Virus record (IMG/VR): IMGVR_UViG_3300049215_000485
Span: 1 to 60,200 of that record
Strand: one strand, 5' to 3'
Origin: a virus
DNA: 60,200 nucleotides
Under the pieces are notes generated by a model. That model saw only the letters and a program-made list of their open reading frames with translations. It did no database searches and was not told the DNA's origin. Below are positions 31,011-39,577 of this stretch, one piece after another. A program made the position numbers and the translations under genes. Numbering within the stretch: position 1 is the stretch's first letter; each line of letters begins with the position of its first letter.

Positions 31011-33298
31011 CAGCGACTCCTCTTGCGACGACGACCACCTCTACTGCCTTTGCCTCCACCACCGCCGTGCGTGGCGAAGTAGATGACACCCCCGACAACG
31101 ACCGCGCCCGCGACGCCGATGCCAACTATCGCGCCGGTGCTCAGGCCGTGCTTCGTGGCCGTCGCCGCCGGAGCAGGCGTCGTCGTCGTCACGGGAGCAG
31201 GAGTAGGCGCTGGTGTTGGAGCCGGCGCGAGTGTCGCGCTCGGCGCGGGCGTCGCAGGGACGGGGGCGGGGATGGGCGGAGCTGGCGCGTTGCCGCCCGC
31301 CGGGAAAGCGTTCGGGAAGTCTTGCGCGTAAACGTGCGTCGTGTTCTGGAGCGCGGTCAGCGTGTCCTGATCGAGCACACCGTCAGTGCGCAGCGGCGTC
31401 GTCGTGATGCCGGCGGTGATCGTGGGGAGCTTGGCGTTGTTGACCCAGATCTGGAAGCACGCGACGGCCGCCTGGAGGTTCACGCCCGGGTCCACCCACG
31501 TCGGGCACGAGGTCCCGGTCGCCGAGGTGATCTGGCTGTTGAACGTCGCGAGGCTGTTCCGGATCCACGTCTGCTGGTCCGGCGTGAGACCCGCGAATGC
31601 GTCCGGATCGCCAGGACCATCGAGCGCAAACCCGCGGCAACCGCAGCCGCCGAGTGAGATGGATTCACCGAGGAACATCGTCGTCTCCTTGTCGCCTACA
31701 ATTCCGAACCCGGATGGCCTGCCCGCCCCGCCCGTCATGGCAGCGAGGTCGATCAGGGTGCTCGTGATGGTGTCGAGCCGACCAGTCGGTGACATGCCAT
31801 GTGCGAGCTGGAACCGTGCGATGGCGCCCGCGGTGTTCGCACCGAAGTCGCCGTCGAGTCGGAGTCGCTCGCCGAGCCGGTTCAGCTGCTGTTGCGCCGC
31901 CCAGACTGCGGAACGGTCGTGCGAGAGATCCTGGATGCCGGTCTCCGCAATCCCACCGATTCCGGACGGCACAATCGGACCCCCGCCACGGTTGGCGTAC
32001 TGGTCACCGCCGGATGGCCGCGGACCGAAGTAGAGGTTGCGACGGGTCCACTGCGGGATCGGTCCCGTGCAGTCCGCGCGCGGGGCGCACGGCGGCGTCT
32101 GCGGCGTCATGTTCTGCGCGTACCAGCAGGAGGCCGCACGGAGCCCTTCGTCGGTCGGTCCCTGCACCGGCACGTCGGTCACGAAGTCGTACTGACCCGT
32201 CGCTTGCGCCGGCGTGAGCGGCCGACCCGCAGGCGTGATCGTCGGTCGCCCCGGAAACTGGCCGATGTCCAGCGGGAAGCCCGCGACGTCGCGTCCACCG
32301 AACACGTCGCGCGCCGACACGGGCACCGGCACCGGCACCGGAAGCACCACGAAGACCGGCGGAGGAGGAGGTGGGGGCGGAGCCGGCGGCAAGAACGCCC
32401 CCGGCGGCATCCCCGGGACCATCCCAGGCGGGAACATCCCCGGAGGGCCAGGCGGCGCCGGATAGTGGGGATGATGCGGAGGGTGGTGCGGGCGATGGTG
32501 CGGGTGACCGGGCGGATACACGCCCGGCTGCACCGCGACCGGAGGATGGTGCGGGTGGTGCGGATGACCCGGATGATGAGGGTGGTGAGGATGGTGCGGG
32601 TGCTGCCCCGGCTGCACGACCACTTCCCGTCCATGGTGGGGATGGTGGGGATGACCTGGATGGTGCGGGTGACCCGGATGCACCGCCTGCCCGTGCGGGT
32701 GCTGGGGGTGGTGCGGGTGCTGCGGATGGCCCGGATGATGAGGGTGGTGAGGATGGTGCGGGTGCTGCCCCGGCTGCACGACCACTTCCCGTCCATGGTG
32801 GGGATGGTGGGGATGACCTGGATGGTGCGGGTGACCCGGATGCACCGCCTGCCCGTGCGGGTGCTGGGGGTGGTGCGGGTGCTGCGGATGGCCCGGATGA
32901 TGAGGGTGCTGCGGGTGCTGAGGATGATGCCCCGGCGGCGGGTGATGACCCGGCTGGTGCTGCGGATGATGCTGCGCCTGCGGGTGCTGAGGATGGTGCG
33001 CCCCATGGTGCTGCGGATGGTGCGGGTGGGGCGGGACCTGCCCGTACGGCGTCTGCGGCTGCGTCATCGCCTCTTCCTTCTGCGCGAGCGCGTACCCGTG
33101 CACCTGGACACCACCCAGCGAGATGGTCTCGCCGAGGTCGCCGCCGCGACCTTGCGCAGGACTCAATCCTTCGCGTCCTTGCGCAGGCCCAAACCCGGGA
33201 TTCGCGGGAGTCGGATAGAATCCGAACTGCCGCTTGAATCCGTCTCGGTCCGAGCAGTCCGAGCAACCCGACAGCGTTCCTTCTCGAGTGGCCGTCAC
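31010..33298 (-). CDS. His/Pro-repeat and PG-binding-like protein, apparent three-part fusion (762 aa)
   Basis: One open frame holds three parts. Residues 1-77 carry a tag B motif (GETISLGGVQVHGYALAQ). Residues 78-540 begin at a methionine with its own ribosome-binding site (ATG 33067, AAGGAAGAGG) and hold a His/Pro repeat region, a globular part and a peptidoglycan-binding-like unit (VWAAQQQLNRLGERLRLDGD). Residue 541 is another methionine with a strong site (ATG 31678, AAGGAG) and a second tag B (MFLGESISLGGCGCRGFALD), a second PG-binding-like domain, Pro/Thr linkers and the STGA-type membrane anchor (GLSTGAIVGIGVAGAVVVGG) with a basic tail. It may give one long and two shorter products. 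Confidence 0.7.
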   Translation of the reverse strand: MTATREGTLSGCSDCSDRDGFKRQFGFYPTPANPGFGPAQGREGLSPAQGRGGDLGETISLGGVQVHGYALAQKEEAMTQPQTPYGQVPPHPHHPQHHGAHHPQHPQAQHHPQHQPGHHPPPGHHPQHPQHPHHPGHPQHPHHPQHPHGQAVHPGHPHHPGHPHHPHHGREVVVQPGQHPHHPHHPHHPGHPQHPHHPQHPHGQAVHPGHPHHPGHPHHPHHGREVVVQPGQHPHHPHHPHHPGHPHHPHHPPVAVQPGVYPPGHPHHRPHHPPHHPHYPAPPGPPGMFPPGMVPGMPPGAFLPPAPPPPPPPPVFVVLPVPVPVPVSARDVFGGRDVAGFPLDIGQFPGRPTITPAGRPLTPAQATGQYDFVTDVPVQGPTDEGLRAASCWYAQNMTPQTPPCAPRADCTGPIPQWTRRNLYFGPRPSGGDQYANRGGGPIVPSGIGGIAETGIQDLSHDRSAVWAAQQQLNRLGERLRLDGDFGANTAGAIARFQLAHGMSPTGRLDTITSTLIDLAAMTGGAGRPSGFGIVGDKETTMFLGESISLGGCGCRGFALDGPGDPDAFAGLTPDQQTWIRNSLATFNSQITSATGTSCPTWVDPGVNLQAAVACFQIWVNNAKLPTITAGITTTPLRTDGVLDQDTLTALQNTTHVYAQDFPNAFPAGGNAPAPPIPAPVPATPAPSATLAPAPTPAPTPAPVTTTTPAPAATATKHGLSTGAIVGIGVAGAVVVGGVIYFATHGGGGGKGSRGGRRRKRSR
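32569..32892 (-). repeat. Two tandem 162-bp repeats in the His/Pro region
   Basis: CCGGATGATGAG recurs at 32569, 32731 and 32893, exactly 162 bp (54 codons) apart, and the units between look nearly identical. Each encodes blocks of H-P-H-H-P-G-H-P plus HGREVVVQPGQHPHH. Recent duplication or slippage is likely. Confidence 0.85.
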
Positions 33299-34143
33299 GG
33301 CACGTCCTCCCCCAGGTTCTCGTCGAAGACGAGCGATCCTGCGACGACGCCGTACTGCGCGAACGCTGCGAACGACGTGAGGAACCGATCCTCACGGGTG
33401 AGCGCGGAGAACTGGTCGGGCGTCAGACCCGTGGTGGTCGGGTTCGTTGCCGGATCGTTCTGCCGAACGCTTGCAAAGAGCGCGACGTCGCACGGCAAGG
33501 GGACCGGGATGTCGAGCACCCGCTCGCTCTGCGAACTCAGCCAGTGGTAGCGGAGGTCGTGGATGTTCCCGAGGCTCGCGTGGAGCGGCGTCCCCCACGG
33601 CTTGCCGGCGTTCGGCGGCGCGTAGGGCGCAGGCACCTGGTAGAGAATCGACGGCGCCGTGCTGGTCTCGTAGATGAAGCCGTCCGTGTTCGCCGGGTTC
33701 CGACGGTCACGGAACGTCTTCGGGATCAGCATCACGTGCCACGAGATGTCGCCGTCCGGCGGATGCCAGAGCGGCTGCCGGATCTCGCGCCGAAACACCG
33801 TCGTTGGTGCCGCTTCTCCGTTGGGGATGCGGGCGACGATCTCCGCGTACTGCCTAATGCCGACCAGACGCGCGCCGACCTCGCCGGTCGAGAACCCCAC
33901 CCGCGCGAGCAGCATGAGGTAGCGCGCGTTGCCGATGGCCGCGCTCGGCGTTTGCGGGACGACGAGGCCCGTGCCGACGTTCGTGTTGTACGGGTCGCTC
34001 TTGATGAACCCGAACTCGGGGTTCGGGCCGGCGGTGACGACCTCGTAGCGACCGGCGCAGAGAGACGTGCGGAGGCCATTGGAAACCCCACTGGGTTCCC
34101 GCTGAAGCCTGATCACGTTATCCGTGCGTTCGCCTCGTCGCAT
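33295..34143 (-). CDS. Candidate major virion protein (282 aa)
   Basis: Beta-rich protein with no signal or membrane segment. Recognisable stretches: GRYEVVTAGPNPEFGFIKSD, PLWHPPDGDISWHVMLIPK, LDIPVPLPCDVALFASVRQ, GLTPDQFSALTREDRF. I have no family. It sits directly after the 202- and 427-residue genes in a compact trio. A pair of adjacent single-barrel capsid proteins of about 200 and 290 residues is known in P23-77/SH1-type viruses; the sizes here match, but sequence similarity is not shown. Confidence 0.6.
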   Translation of the reverse strand: MRRGERTDNVIRLQREPSGVSNGLRTSLCAGRYEVVTAGPNPEFGFIKSDPYNTNVGTGLVVPQTPSAAIGNARYLMLLARVGFSTGEVGARLVGIRQYAEIVARIPNGEAAPTTVFRREIRQPLWHPPDGDISWHVMLIPKTFRDRRNPANTDGFIYETSTAPSILYQVPAPYAPPNAGKPWGTPLHASLGNIHDLRYHWLSSQSERVLDIPVPLPCDVALFASVRQNDPATNPTTTGLTPDQFSALTREDRFLTSFAAFAQYGVVAGSLVFDENLGEDVP

Positions 34144-34149
34144 CGCGCA

Positions 34150-34758
34150 TCACAATCTCGGTCCGAGCAAAAGGGTGAGGTCAGGGACTTCGAAGCCGAG
34201 CTTCTTCAGGCGCTGGCGCGCATCGTCCTCGCTCATGTCATCGATCGTCTTATCGAGGAACTGCCAGCCGAGGAAGGTCAACGTGACGTCGAACGGCACG
34301 CTCACCGGCGTCTGCAAGAGCACCGCGCTCACCTTGACGTTGCTCTGCTTGTAAAGCGGCCAGCCCGCAGGCCAGGTGACCGCGAAGACGTCCACGAGGT
34401 TGCCGAGGTCCGTGAACGTGTCGTTGATGGCGTACTTCGGGCCGCCAAAGACCTGCATCTGGATGCCGACGCCGGTCTGGCCGCTCTGCTTCAACTGGTT
34501 GAAGTAGAGCGACTGGAGGGGGCTACCCGGAAAGCTGTTCTGCTGAAAGAGGTTGTACGAAACTCGCTCGATCAGCGTGTCCTGCGTCAGGTTGTTGTCG
34601 AAGCTCTGCACGACCGGCGGAGCGTTGACCGTGCTCGACGAGAACTGGAGCGGGATATCGACGATGAACGGCACACGCGGAACCCCCGCGAGCATGGCGA
34701 ACGCCACGCGCGGCGCGTAGAGCGCGAGGTTCTTGATGTCGTGGTCCCTCGGAAGCAT
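34150..34758 (-). CDS. Candidate virion protein (202 aa)
   Basis: The start MLPRDHDIKNLALY at 34758 has a GAGAGGA site. A beta-rich body (FIVDIPLQFSSSTVNAPPVV ... VERVSYNLFQQNS ... VGIQMQVFGGPKYAIND ... VSAVLLQTPVSVPFDVTLTF) and an acidic C-terminal helix (DDMSEDDARQRLKKLGFE). It lies between the 282- and 427-residue genes. Possibly the smaller partner of a two-protein capsid. Confidence 0.6.
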   Translation of the reverse strand: MLPRDHDIKNLALYAPRVAFAMLAGVPRVPFIVDIPLQFSSSTVNAPPVVQSFDNNLTQDTLIERVSYNLFQQNSFPGSPLQSLYFNQLKQSGQTGVGIQMQVFGGPKYAINDTFTDLGNLVDVFAVTWPAGWPLYKQSNVKVSAVLLQTPVSVPFDVTLTFLGWQFLDKTIDDMSEDDARQRLKKLGFEVPDLTLLLGPRL

Positions 34759-34843
34759 TCTCAGTCCTCTCTCAAGCAAGAGAGCGAGCGCGCCCCCGTC
34801 TGACTACGAGTTATGCGCGCTCGCTCTTCTCGACTGCTCCGAA

Positions 34844-36127
34844 TCAGGCCGACATCTGCGGCGACATGATCTGCTGCACCGCAGGCGGCGCAGACGGCGA
34901 CTGGCAGAATGCCTTCCAGCCGCCGGGCATCTCCCAGCCCTTGATCTTGATGCCGAGCTTCAGGATGCCGCCCTTGAAGACCTCCCGGCAAACGTTGACC
35001 GTCTGCGGTATGGGGACCGGTGCGGGGTCGAGCGTCTGCTCCAGCATCGCGGTCGCACTCGACAGGGTCGGCCCGCAGTTGATGTTCTGGTCCGGGGTGA
35101 TGTTCGTGCCCAGCGGCTCGTTCGTGATGGTGAGCGCCTGGAGCATGTTCGCCTGGTGAACGGCGTCCTGCACGGCGAACAGCATGCCGATGGGGATGCC
35201 TCGCTCGAGGAAGCACGGGCTCTCGACGGGCCGGTACATCTGGCCCTTGCACCCGTACCCCTGCCAGCGGAGACCGCCCCAGGTGACCGGCGCGAGGTCG
35301 AAGTCGCGCGTCGGGTGGAAGATGCCGATGTTGCCGGCGACCGGCGACGTCGTCGAGATCGAGCCCACGCGCCGGAAGTTGACCGGGAGGAAGATCGTCC
35401 CGGACCCCTTCGAGCGGTACTGCGCGTTCACGCTCGCCACGAACTCGATGACGGCGACCTCGGAGGTGCCCGCCGCCTCGGCGTCCGCGAAGGACCCGAA
35501 GTAGGAAACGTCAGCCGCCAGCTCGTTCAGCACGAGCTCGCGCTGGTTCGTCTTCCACTGGAACTGGTAGGCGTTGATGAAGTTCCAGCCCGCCCGCCAC
35601 ACGTCCACACCCCACACGAACACGGCGGGGGAGAAGTTGTCGGAATCGGCCGTGACGGTCGCGCCCATCGCGCCGTTGGTGAGGTCGTTCGTCGTGAAGA
35701 CGTCCGGCGAAGGGGGGGGAGCCGTCGTCGTCGTCGGCGCGTTGAACGCATTGCCGATGGTCGAGAAGCTCATCGGCTCGCAGAAGACGTGGACGCCGAC
35801 GCCGTGAGCGAGGATGTCCGTCTGGAGGATGCCGTTGATGAGGAACGTGGAGTCGATCGACTGCACGCCGGGGACCGCGGAGCTGCCCGAGAGCAGGTTC
35901 ACGGAGTCACCGAACGTGGAGGTCGCCTCCTCGAGCGTAAGGGGGAGGGGGACCGTCCAGACCACCTGCTCGATGACGGGGATGTTCCCGAACGAGCAAC
36001 GCAGGCACTTCTCGGCCGCCTTCAGGTCGCCAGGCGCCTGACCGAGACCGAAGGGGATGCGGCGAACCTTCTCGCGGTCCTGGCCGAACCGCGAAGTCTT
36101 GCGCCCGATGATGCTTCTTCCAGCCAT
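34844..36127 (-). CDS. Candidate capsid or shell protein (427 aa)
   Basis: A strong AGGAGAAAG site precedes the ATG. The N-terminus MAGRSIIGRKTSRFGQ weakly resembles tag A (SIIGRK vs RIIGRG). The body is beta-rich: PLPLTLEEATSTFGDSVNLL, ILAHGVGVHVFCEPMSF, FVWGVDVWRAGWNFINAYQF, GSGTIFLPVNFRRVG, FKGGILKLGIKIKGWEMPG. No family recognised. The strong start and the position at the head of the shell trio suggest an abundant structural protein. Confidence 0.6.
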   Translation of the reverse strand: MAGRSIIGRKTSRFGQDREKVRRIPFGLGQAPGDLKAAEKCLRCSFGNIPVIEQVVWTVPLPLTLEEATSTFGDSVNLLSGSSAVPGVQSIDSTFLINGILQTDILAHGVGVHVFCEPMSFSTIGNAFNAPTTTTAPPPSPDVFTTNDLTNGAMGATVTADSDNFSPAVFVWGVDVWRAGWNFINAYQFQWKTNQRELVLNELAADVSYFGSFADAEAAGTSEVAVIEFVASVNAQYRSKGSGTIFLPVNFRRVGSISTTSPVAGNIGIFHPTRDFDLAPVTWGGLRWQGYGCKGQMYRPVESPCFLERGIPIGMLFAVQDAVHQANMLQALTITNEPLGTNITPDQNINCGPTLSSATAMLEQTLDPAPVPIPQTVNVCREVFKGGILKLGIKIKGWEMPGGWKAFCQSPSAPPAVQQIMSPQMSA

Positions 36128-36230
36128 GTTCTTTCTCCTGTTTCGCAGGCCGTTTCTTGGTCAGCCGCCTGCTCCGAATCCGTTCACTGCGTTGCGTGGT
36201 GGTTGCGAAAAAAGGTGGTCCCCGAAGGGA

Positions 36231-38618
36231 TCAGTTGTAGAGGCCCTCTTCCTGCTGATCACCGATGAAGCCCAGGAACTGGTCTCCATCGCCGAGGCAG
36301 GCGCAGGCCGCCGTGTCGGCTCCACGGTGCTGCGGGCCGGGGCCGGGCAGCGGGGTGGGGCCGGGCTGCCAGCCGCCCTGCTGAGCTTCCGGTCGCCACG
36401 CCTGGTGCTCCATGCCGGGAGCCCAGTCCCCGGGGGGAGCGCCACCGCCGCCGCCGTGATGGCGATGGTGATGGGGCGCCACGGGAGGCGACACCAGCGG
36501 AGGAGGCGCCACCGCAACGGGCGGAGCGGGAGGAGCCGGCGGAGGAGGCGGCGGAGGCACCGCGCCCGCGGGCGGAGGGGGAGGAGGCGGCGGGGGTGCC
36601 GCCGCGGATGCGTCGGGCGGAGGCGGAGGAGGCGGCGGCGCACCGGCCGTCGGATCCTGGCTCACGCCGGGCGGGAGGTAGCCGTACTGCCCCTGCATCG
36701 CCTGCGCACGTGCGATGTGCGGATGGAGATGCGCTGCGCACTGGTAGAGCGCCTCCTGGGGGACACCCGGGAACGCCGAGGTCAGCGCTCCGTAGATGTT
36801 GTTCGGGTTGGCGATCACGCTCGCCGCTCCCTGCACGGCCTGCTGGGGCGCGATGAAGCGCGGCAGGACCGACGAGATGGTGTGCGTGATGTCGCGGAAC
36901 AGGTTGCCGACGCCGGTGATCCCAGCAATCCCGGGGGGCTCACCTGGCGTGCTCTTGCCGGTCCCCCAGACGTTCTGGAGTGTGGGGAACATGTCCCCCA
37001 TGCCAGCCGCCTGGTCGAGCGCTTGAGCTGCCGTGGGGAACATGCCCGTGTCGCTCGGGCTGCCGAGCGCGAACGGACCGACGTCGGGAGCGCCGACACC
37101 GGGCTGCGGATACGGCACGCTGCCGACACCGGGCTGCGGATACGCCTGCGGGTACGCGGGCGGACCAGACAGCGCGCCGGCTCCGCCGCCGCTCGAGACC
37201 GCCGTCTGGGGCGGGGTCTGCTTCTGGTTGATGTGCGCCGCGATCTCGGCCGGGTAGAGCCGCGCGATGAAGCTCTTCTGGAGCCCCGCGCTGCTCGTGT
37301 CCTTCGGGGCGAGGAGCGGCATGAAGACGCTCGACCAGAGAGTCGAGAAGAGCTTCACGCTGGAGCCGATGGCCAACCCCTCGAGCGTGCTTCGAACGAA
37401 CGGTTGCTCGACGAAGACGCTCGCGACGGCGGGGACCGCCGCCAGGCCGACGTTGGCCGCGATGCGGAGGAGGCCGGGGGCCGCCGCCACGTTGAGCGTG
37501 TTGGCGAGCGTGCCCGCCCCATCGCTCGTGAACTTGTCCTTGGGCTTGTCGGTGGCCGCCGGATCGTAGGTGGCGAGGAATCGGTCGATTCCGTCCGCCA
37601 GCACGAACCCGAGGCCGCCGGCGATGCAGGCCACCGCCATCTCGGCGACGTACATGCCGCGCCCCTCACGCGCGAACATCCTGCGCGAAGTCGAACGCTT
37701 GTAGCGGCGGCGCGGGCGCGAAGCCTCGGCGACCGTCTGCTCCTCACGCGCACGCTGACGACGCCGACGCGGACGGCGCGGCGCTTCGTACGCAAACGTC
37801 TCCCGCGCGCGACGCCGACGGGGTCTCGTGTGCGAGGTGCCCTTCCGGCGACGGCGCGCCCAACCCTTCTTCGCGGCCTTCGCGTGCGCGGCCTTGTCGT
37901 TCTTCCACGCCTCGCTCGCGCGAGTCCGCCGACGGGGGCGAGAACGCGGACGGCGCGTCGTCTCCTCCATCATGTGACCACCGGTCGGAGCGTGATGACG
38001 GCGGCGGCGGCGAGCCGGTCGACGAGCCTCGGCCGCAGCAGCGCGCGCGACCGGAGCCTCGCGAGCTCCGTGCCTCTTGCGCTTGCGCCAGCCCTTCTTT
38101 GCGGCCTCGCTGCGCTCACGCTTGGTCTCGCCCTTTCGGCGCCTCGGCCGACGACGGGGACGAGATGCTTCCTTGGTGGTGGTGGAGCGACGCCTAGCTG
38201 CCATGTCTTCCTCTCGTGCGACTACGGCGCGAATGCCGTGGCCGAATGTGATGGTCCTCTTGACCTTGAGCCCCTTGGGGTCGAACTGACGAATCCGGAT
38301 GTACTGATCGGTGACGTGGACCTTGCCGTACTTGTAACCGTGCGACTTGGCCCAAGCCTTCGCCTTGCTGTCCGTCCAGCCGGCGCTCCGATCGAAGAGG
38401 AGAGACTGGACGTCCATCGAAGGACGTCGCGCCTCACCAATCGGGGGAGTGGCAGCAGGACGGGCAGGTGCGGATCGTGGTGCAGACGGAGGTCGTGCGA
38501 CCGCTCCCGAAGAACGCGGAGCAACCGCCGAGCGTGTCGGTGCCGGCCAGCGATCCGCGACGCGACGGCCACGTCGAGAAGCGCTGAGTTCGGCGAGGCG
38601 GTTGTCGTAGAGCCCCAT
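36231..38618 (-). CDS. Phage small domain fused to Arg-rich, membrane and Pro-rich protein (795 aa)
   Basis: Residues 60-135 form a known small phage domain (SLLFDRSAGWTDSKAKAWAK, YKYGKVHVTDQYIRIRQF, KRTITFGHGIRAVV), normally the end of a protein. The frame continues without stop into MAARRRSTTTKEASRPRRRP at 38204, which has a strong site (GAGAGGAAG), so a second product is likely. That part is Arg/Lys-rich, with two AAKKGW repeats, and resembles DNA-condensing protamine-like tails. Hydrophobic segments around residues 320-400 and a long Pro-rich region follow. It could package DNA beneath a membrane. Confidence 0.65.
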   Translation of the reverse strand: MGLYDNRLAELSASRRGRRVADRWPAPTRSAVAPRSSGAVARPPSAPRSAPARPAATPPIGEARRPSMDVQSLLFDRSAGWTDSKAKAWAKSHGYKYGKVHVTDQYIRIRQFDPKGLKVKRTITFGHGIRAVVAREEDMAARRRSTTTKEASRPRRRPRRRKGETKRERSEAAKKGWRKRKRHGAREAPVARAAAAEARRPARRRRRHHAPTGGHMMEETTRRPRSRPRRRTRASEAWKNDKAAHAKAAKKGWARRRRKGTSHTRPRRRRARETFAYEAPRRPRRRRQRAREEQTVAEASRPRRRYKRSTSRRMFAREGRGMYVAEMAVACIAGGLGFVLADGIDRFLATYDPAATDKPKDKFTSDGAGTLANTLNVAAAPGLLRIAANVGLAAVPAVASVFVEQPFVRSTLEGLAIGSSVKLFSTLWSSVFMPLLAPKDTSSAGLQKSFIARLYPAEIAAHINQKQTPPQTAVSSGGGAGALSGPPAYPQAYPQPGVGSVPYPQPGVGAPDVGPFALGSPSDTGMFPTAAQALDQAAGMGDMFPTLQNVWGTGKSTPGEPPGIAGITGVGNLFRDITHTISSVLPRFIAPQQAVQGAASVIANPNNIYGALTSAFPGVPQEALYQCAAHLHPHIARAQAMQGQYGYLPPGVSQDPTAGAPPPPPPPPDASAAAPPPPPPPPPAGAVPPPPPPPAPPAPPVAVAPPPLVSPPVAPHHHRHHGGGGGAPPGDWAPGMEHQAWRPEAQQGGWQPGPTPLPGPGPQHRGADTAACACLGDGDQFLGFIGDQQEEGLYN

Positions 38619-38914
38619 GTCACGACTGTTTCAACAGGCTATCGAGCCAGTTTTTTCATGAGAAGGTTCTCCAATTCACGAATGCACACGCATGCACGTG
38701 CACGTGCACACGATGCACGGTTGCGCACGCCGCAAACGGTGGTTATGCACGCCGCGGATGCACGGCTAGAAGCCGTTAGCGATCAACTACTTATGCATCG
38801 GTGCGCGTCGCGTGCATCTGCATGTGTGCACACGTGCAGCGCGTGCGTGCGCATGCATGCGCGCGTGCATGTCGAATGCACGATTATGGACTCCGCGTGG
38901 ACTCCGCGCGGAGT
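38619..38914 (-). promoter_or_regulatory. Control region upstream of the shell genes, rich in TGCA
   Basis: No large gene fits. It holds about 15 TGCA tetramers between 38682 and 38880, many as GTGCAC or ATGCAC, alternating purine-pyrimidine DNA that could form Z-DNA or be a cluster of protein sites. ACGGCT-AGA-AGCCGT forms a hairpin at 38762-38776. A short frame MKKLAR followed by a stop lies near 38659 on the minus strand and could be a leader peptide. The GGACTCCGC repeats lie at its far end. Confidence 0.6.
38888..38914. repeat. GGACTCCGC repeats, 11-bp spaced, with inverted third half-site
   Basis: GGACTCCGC occurs at 38888 and 38899 (11 bp apart). The second is part of a perfect palindrome ACTCCGC-GCGGAGT (38901-38914). 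The same 11-bp-phased pair occurs at 45709-45728. Probable operator of a shared regulator. Confidence 0.6.
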
Positions 38915-39577
38915 TCAACGGATGCCGGGGTAGAGCAGATCCGGCGCAGTCGCTGGACCGCTGAGCGCGCCGTCGCCGCCGCCGCTCATCCCTACGAAGT
39001 CGCCATGCGCGACTGCACGCTGATCTTTTCCGGGCTCCACCCACCACTCGCGCGCGTGCGGCGCAACGCGACCAGCCGGGTGATTGGTCGTGCCGTCCAT
39101 CTTCACCCAGTCGTCGAGCTCGTCCTGGAACGCCATGAAAACGTGCGTCGGAACGTCGACCGGGTCCTTGTAGCTGCTGCCGATAATCATGGCCGGGATG
39201 GCGATCGACATCAGCGCGGCAGCGAGCGCGATGGCTGCCTCGTCGCAGTCGCCGCCGATGATGCAGAGACCACCCTCGTCGAGGCAGAGCAGCTGGTCGG
39301 GCGTCGCCATGAACTCGCCCATGAGCGGGTCCGCGGCGTACGGAACCTTCTTCCGGAATGCATCGAGGATGCACTGAGCGATCTGGAGCCGACTGCTCTT
39401 CGACGGAGAGAGACCGCAGCTCGCGATCTGTTGCAGCACCCACGCGCGAAGGCGCGGTGACATGCGCGCTTTCCACGCGCGCGCTGCAACCTCCTCGAGC
39501 GACATGAGCGCGCCCTTGCGGCCCGCCGGATGCGGACGTTGATCGAGCTGCACACCAGTGACGGGCTTATCGATCAT
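38915..39577 (-). CDS. Transglutaminase-like cysteine protein (220 aa)
   Basis: The start MIDKPVTGVQLDQRPHP has a GGAGGGG site. The transglutaminase core is visible in order: Cys in IIGGDCDEAAIALAAALMSI, His in PTHVFMAFQDE and Asp in WVKMDGTTNH, matching the Cys-His-Asp triad. Such proteins act as peptidases or cross-linkers. It is made within the virion array and would be a candidate for processing particle proteins, for example at the tags; that is inference. The N-terminal 90 residues are helical. Confidence 0.75.
   Translation of the reverse strand: MIDKPVTGVQLDQRPHPAGRKGALMSLEEVAARAWKARMSPRLRAWVLQQIASCGLSPSKSSRLQIAQCILDAFRKKVPYAADPLMGEFMATPDQLLCLDEGGLCIIGGDCDEAAIALAAALMSIAIPAMIIGSSYKDPVDVPTHVFMAFQDELDDWVKMDGTTNHPAGRVAPHAREWWVEPGKDQRAVAHGDFVGMSGGGDGALSGPATAPDLLYPGIR

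Noticed and set aside
32569-32892. CRISPR-like or regulatory direct repeats
   Set aside because: They are in frame (162 bp) and encode the same His/Pro residues, so they are protein repeats.
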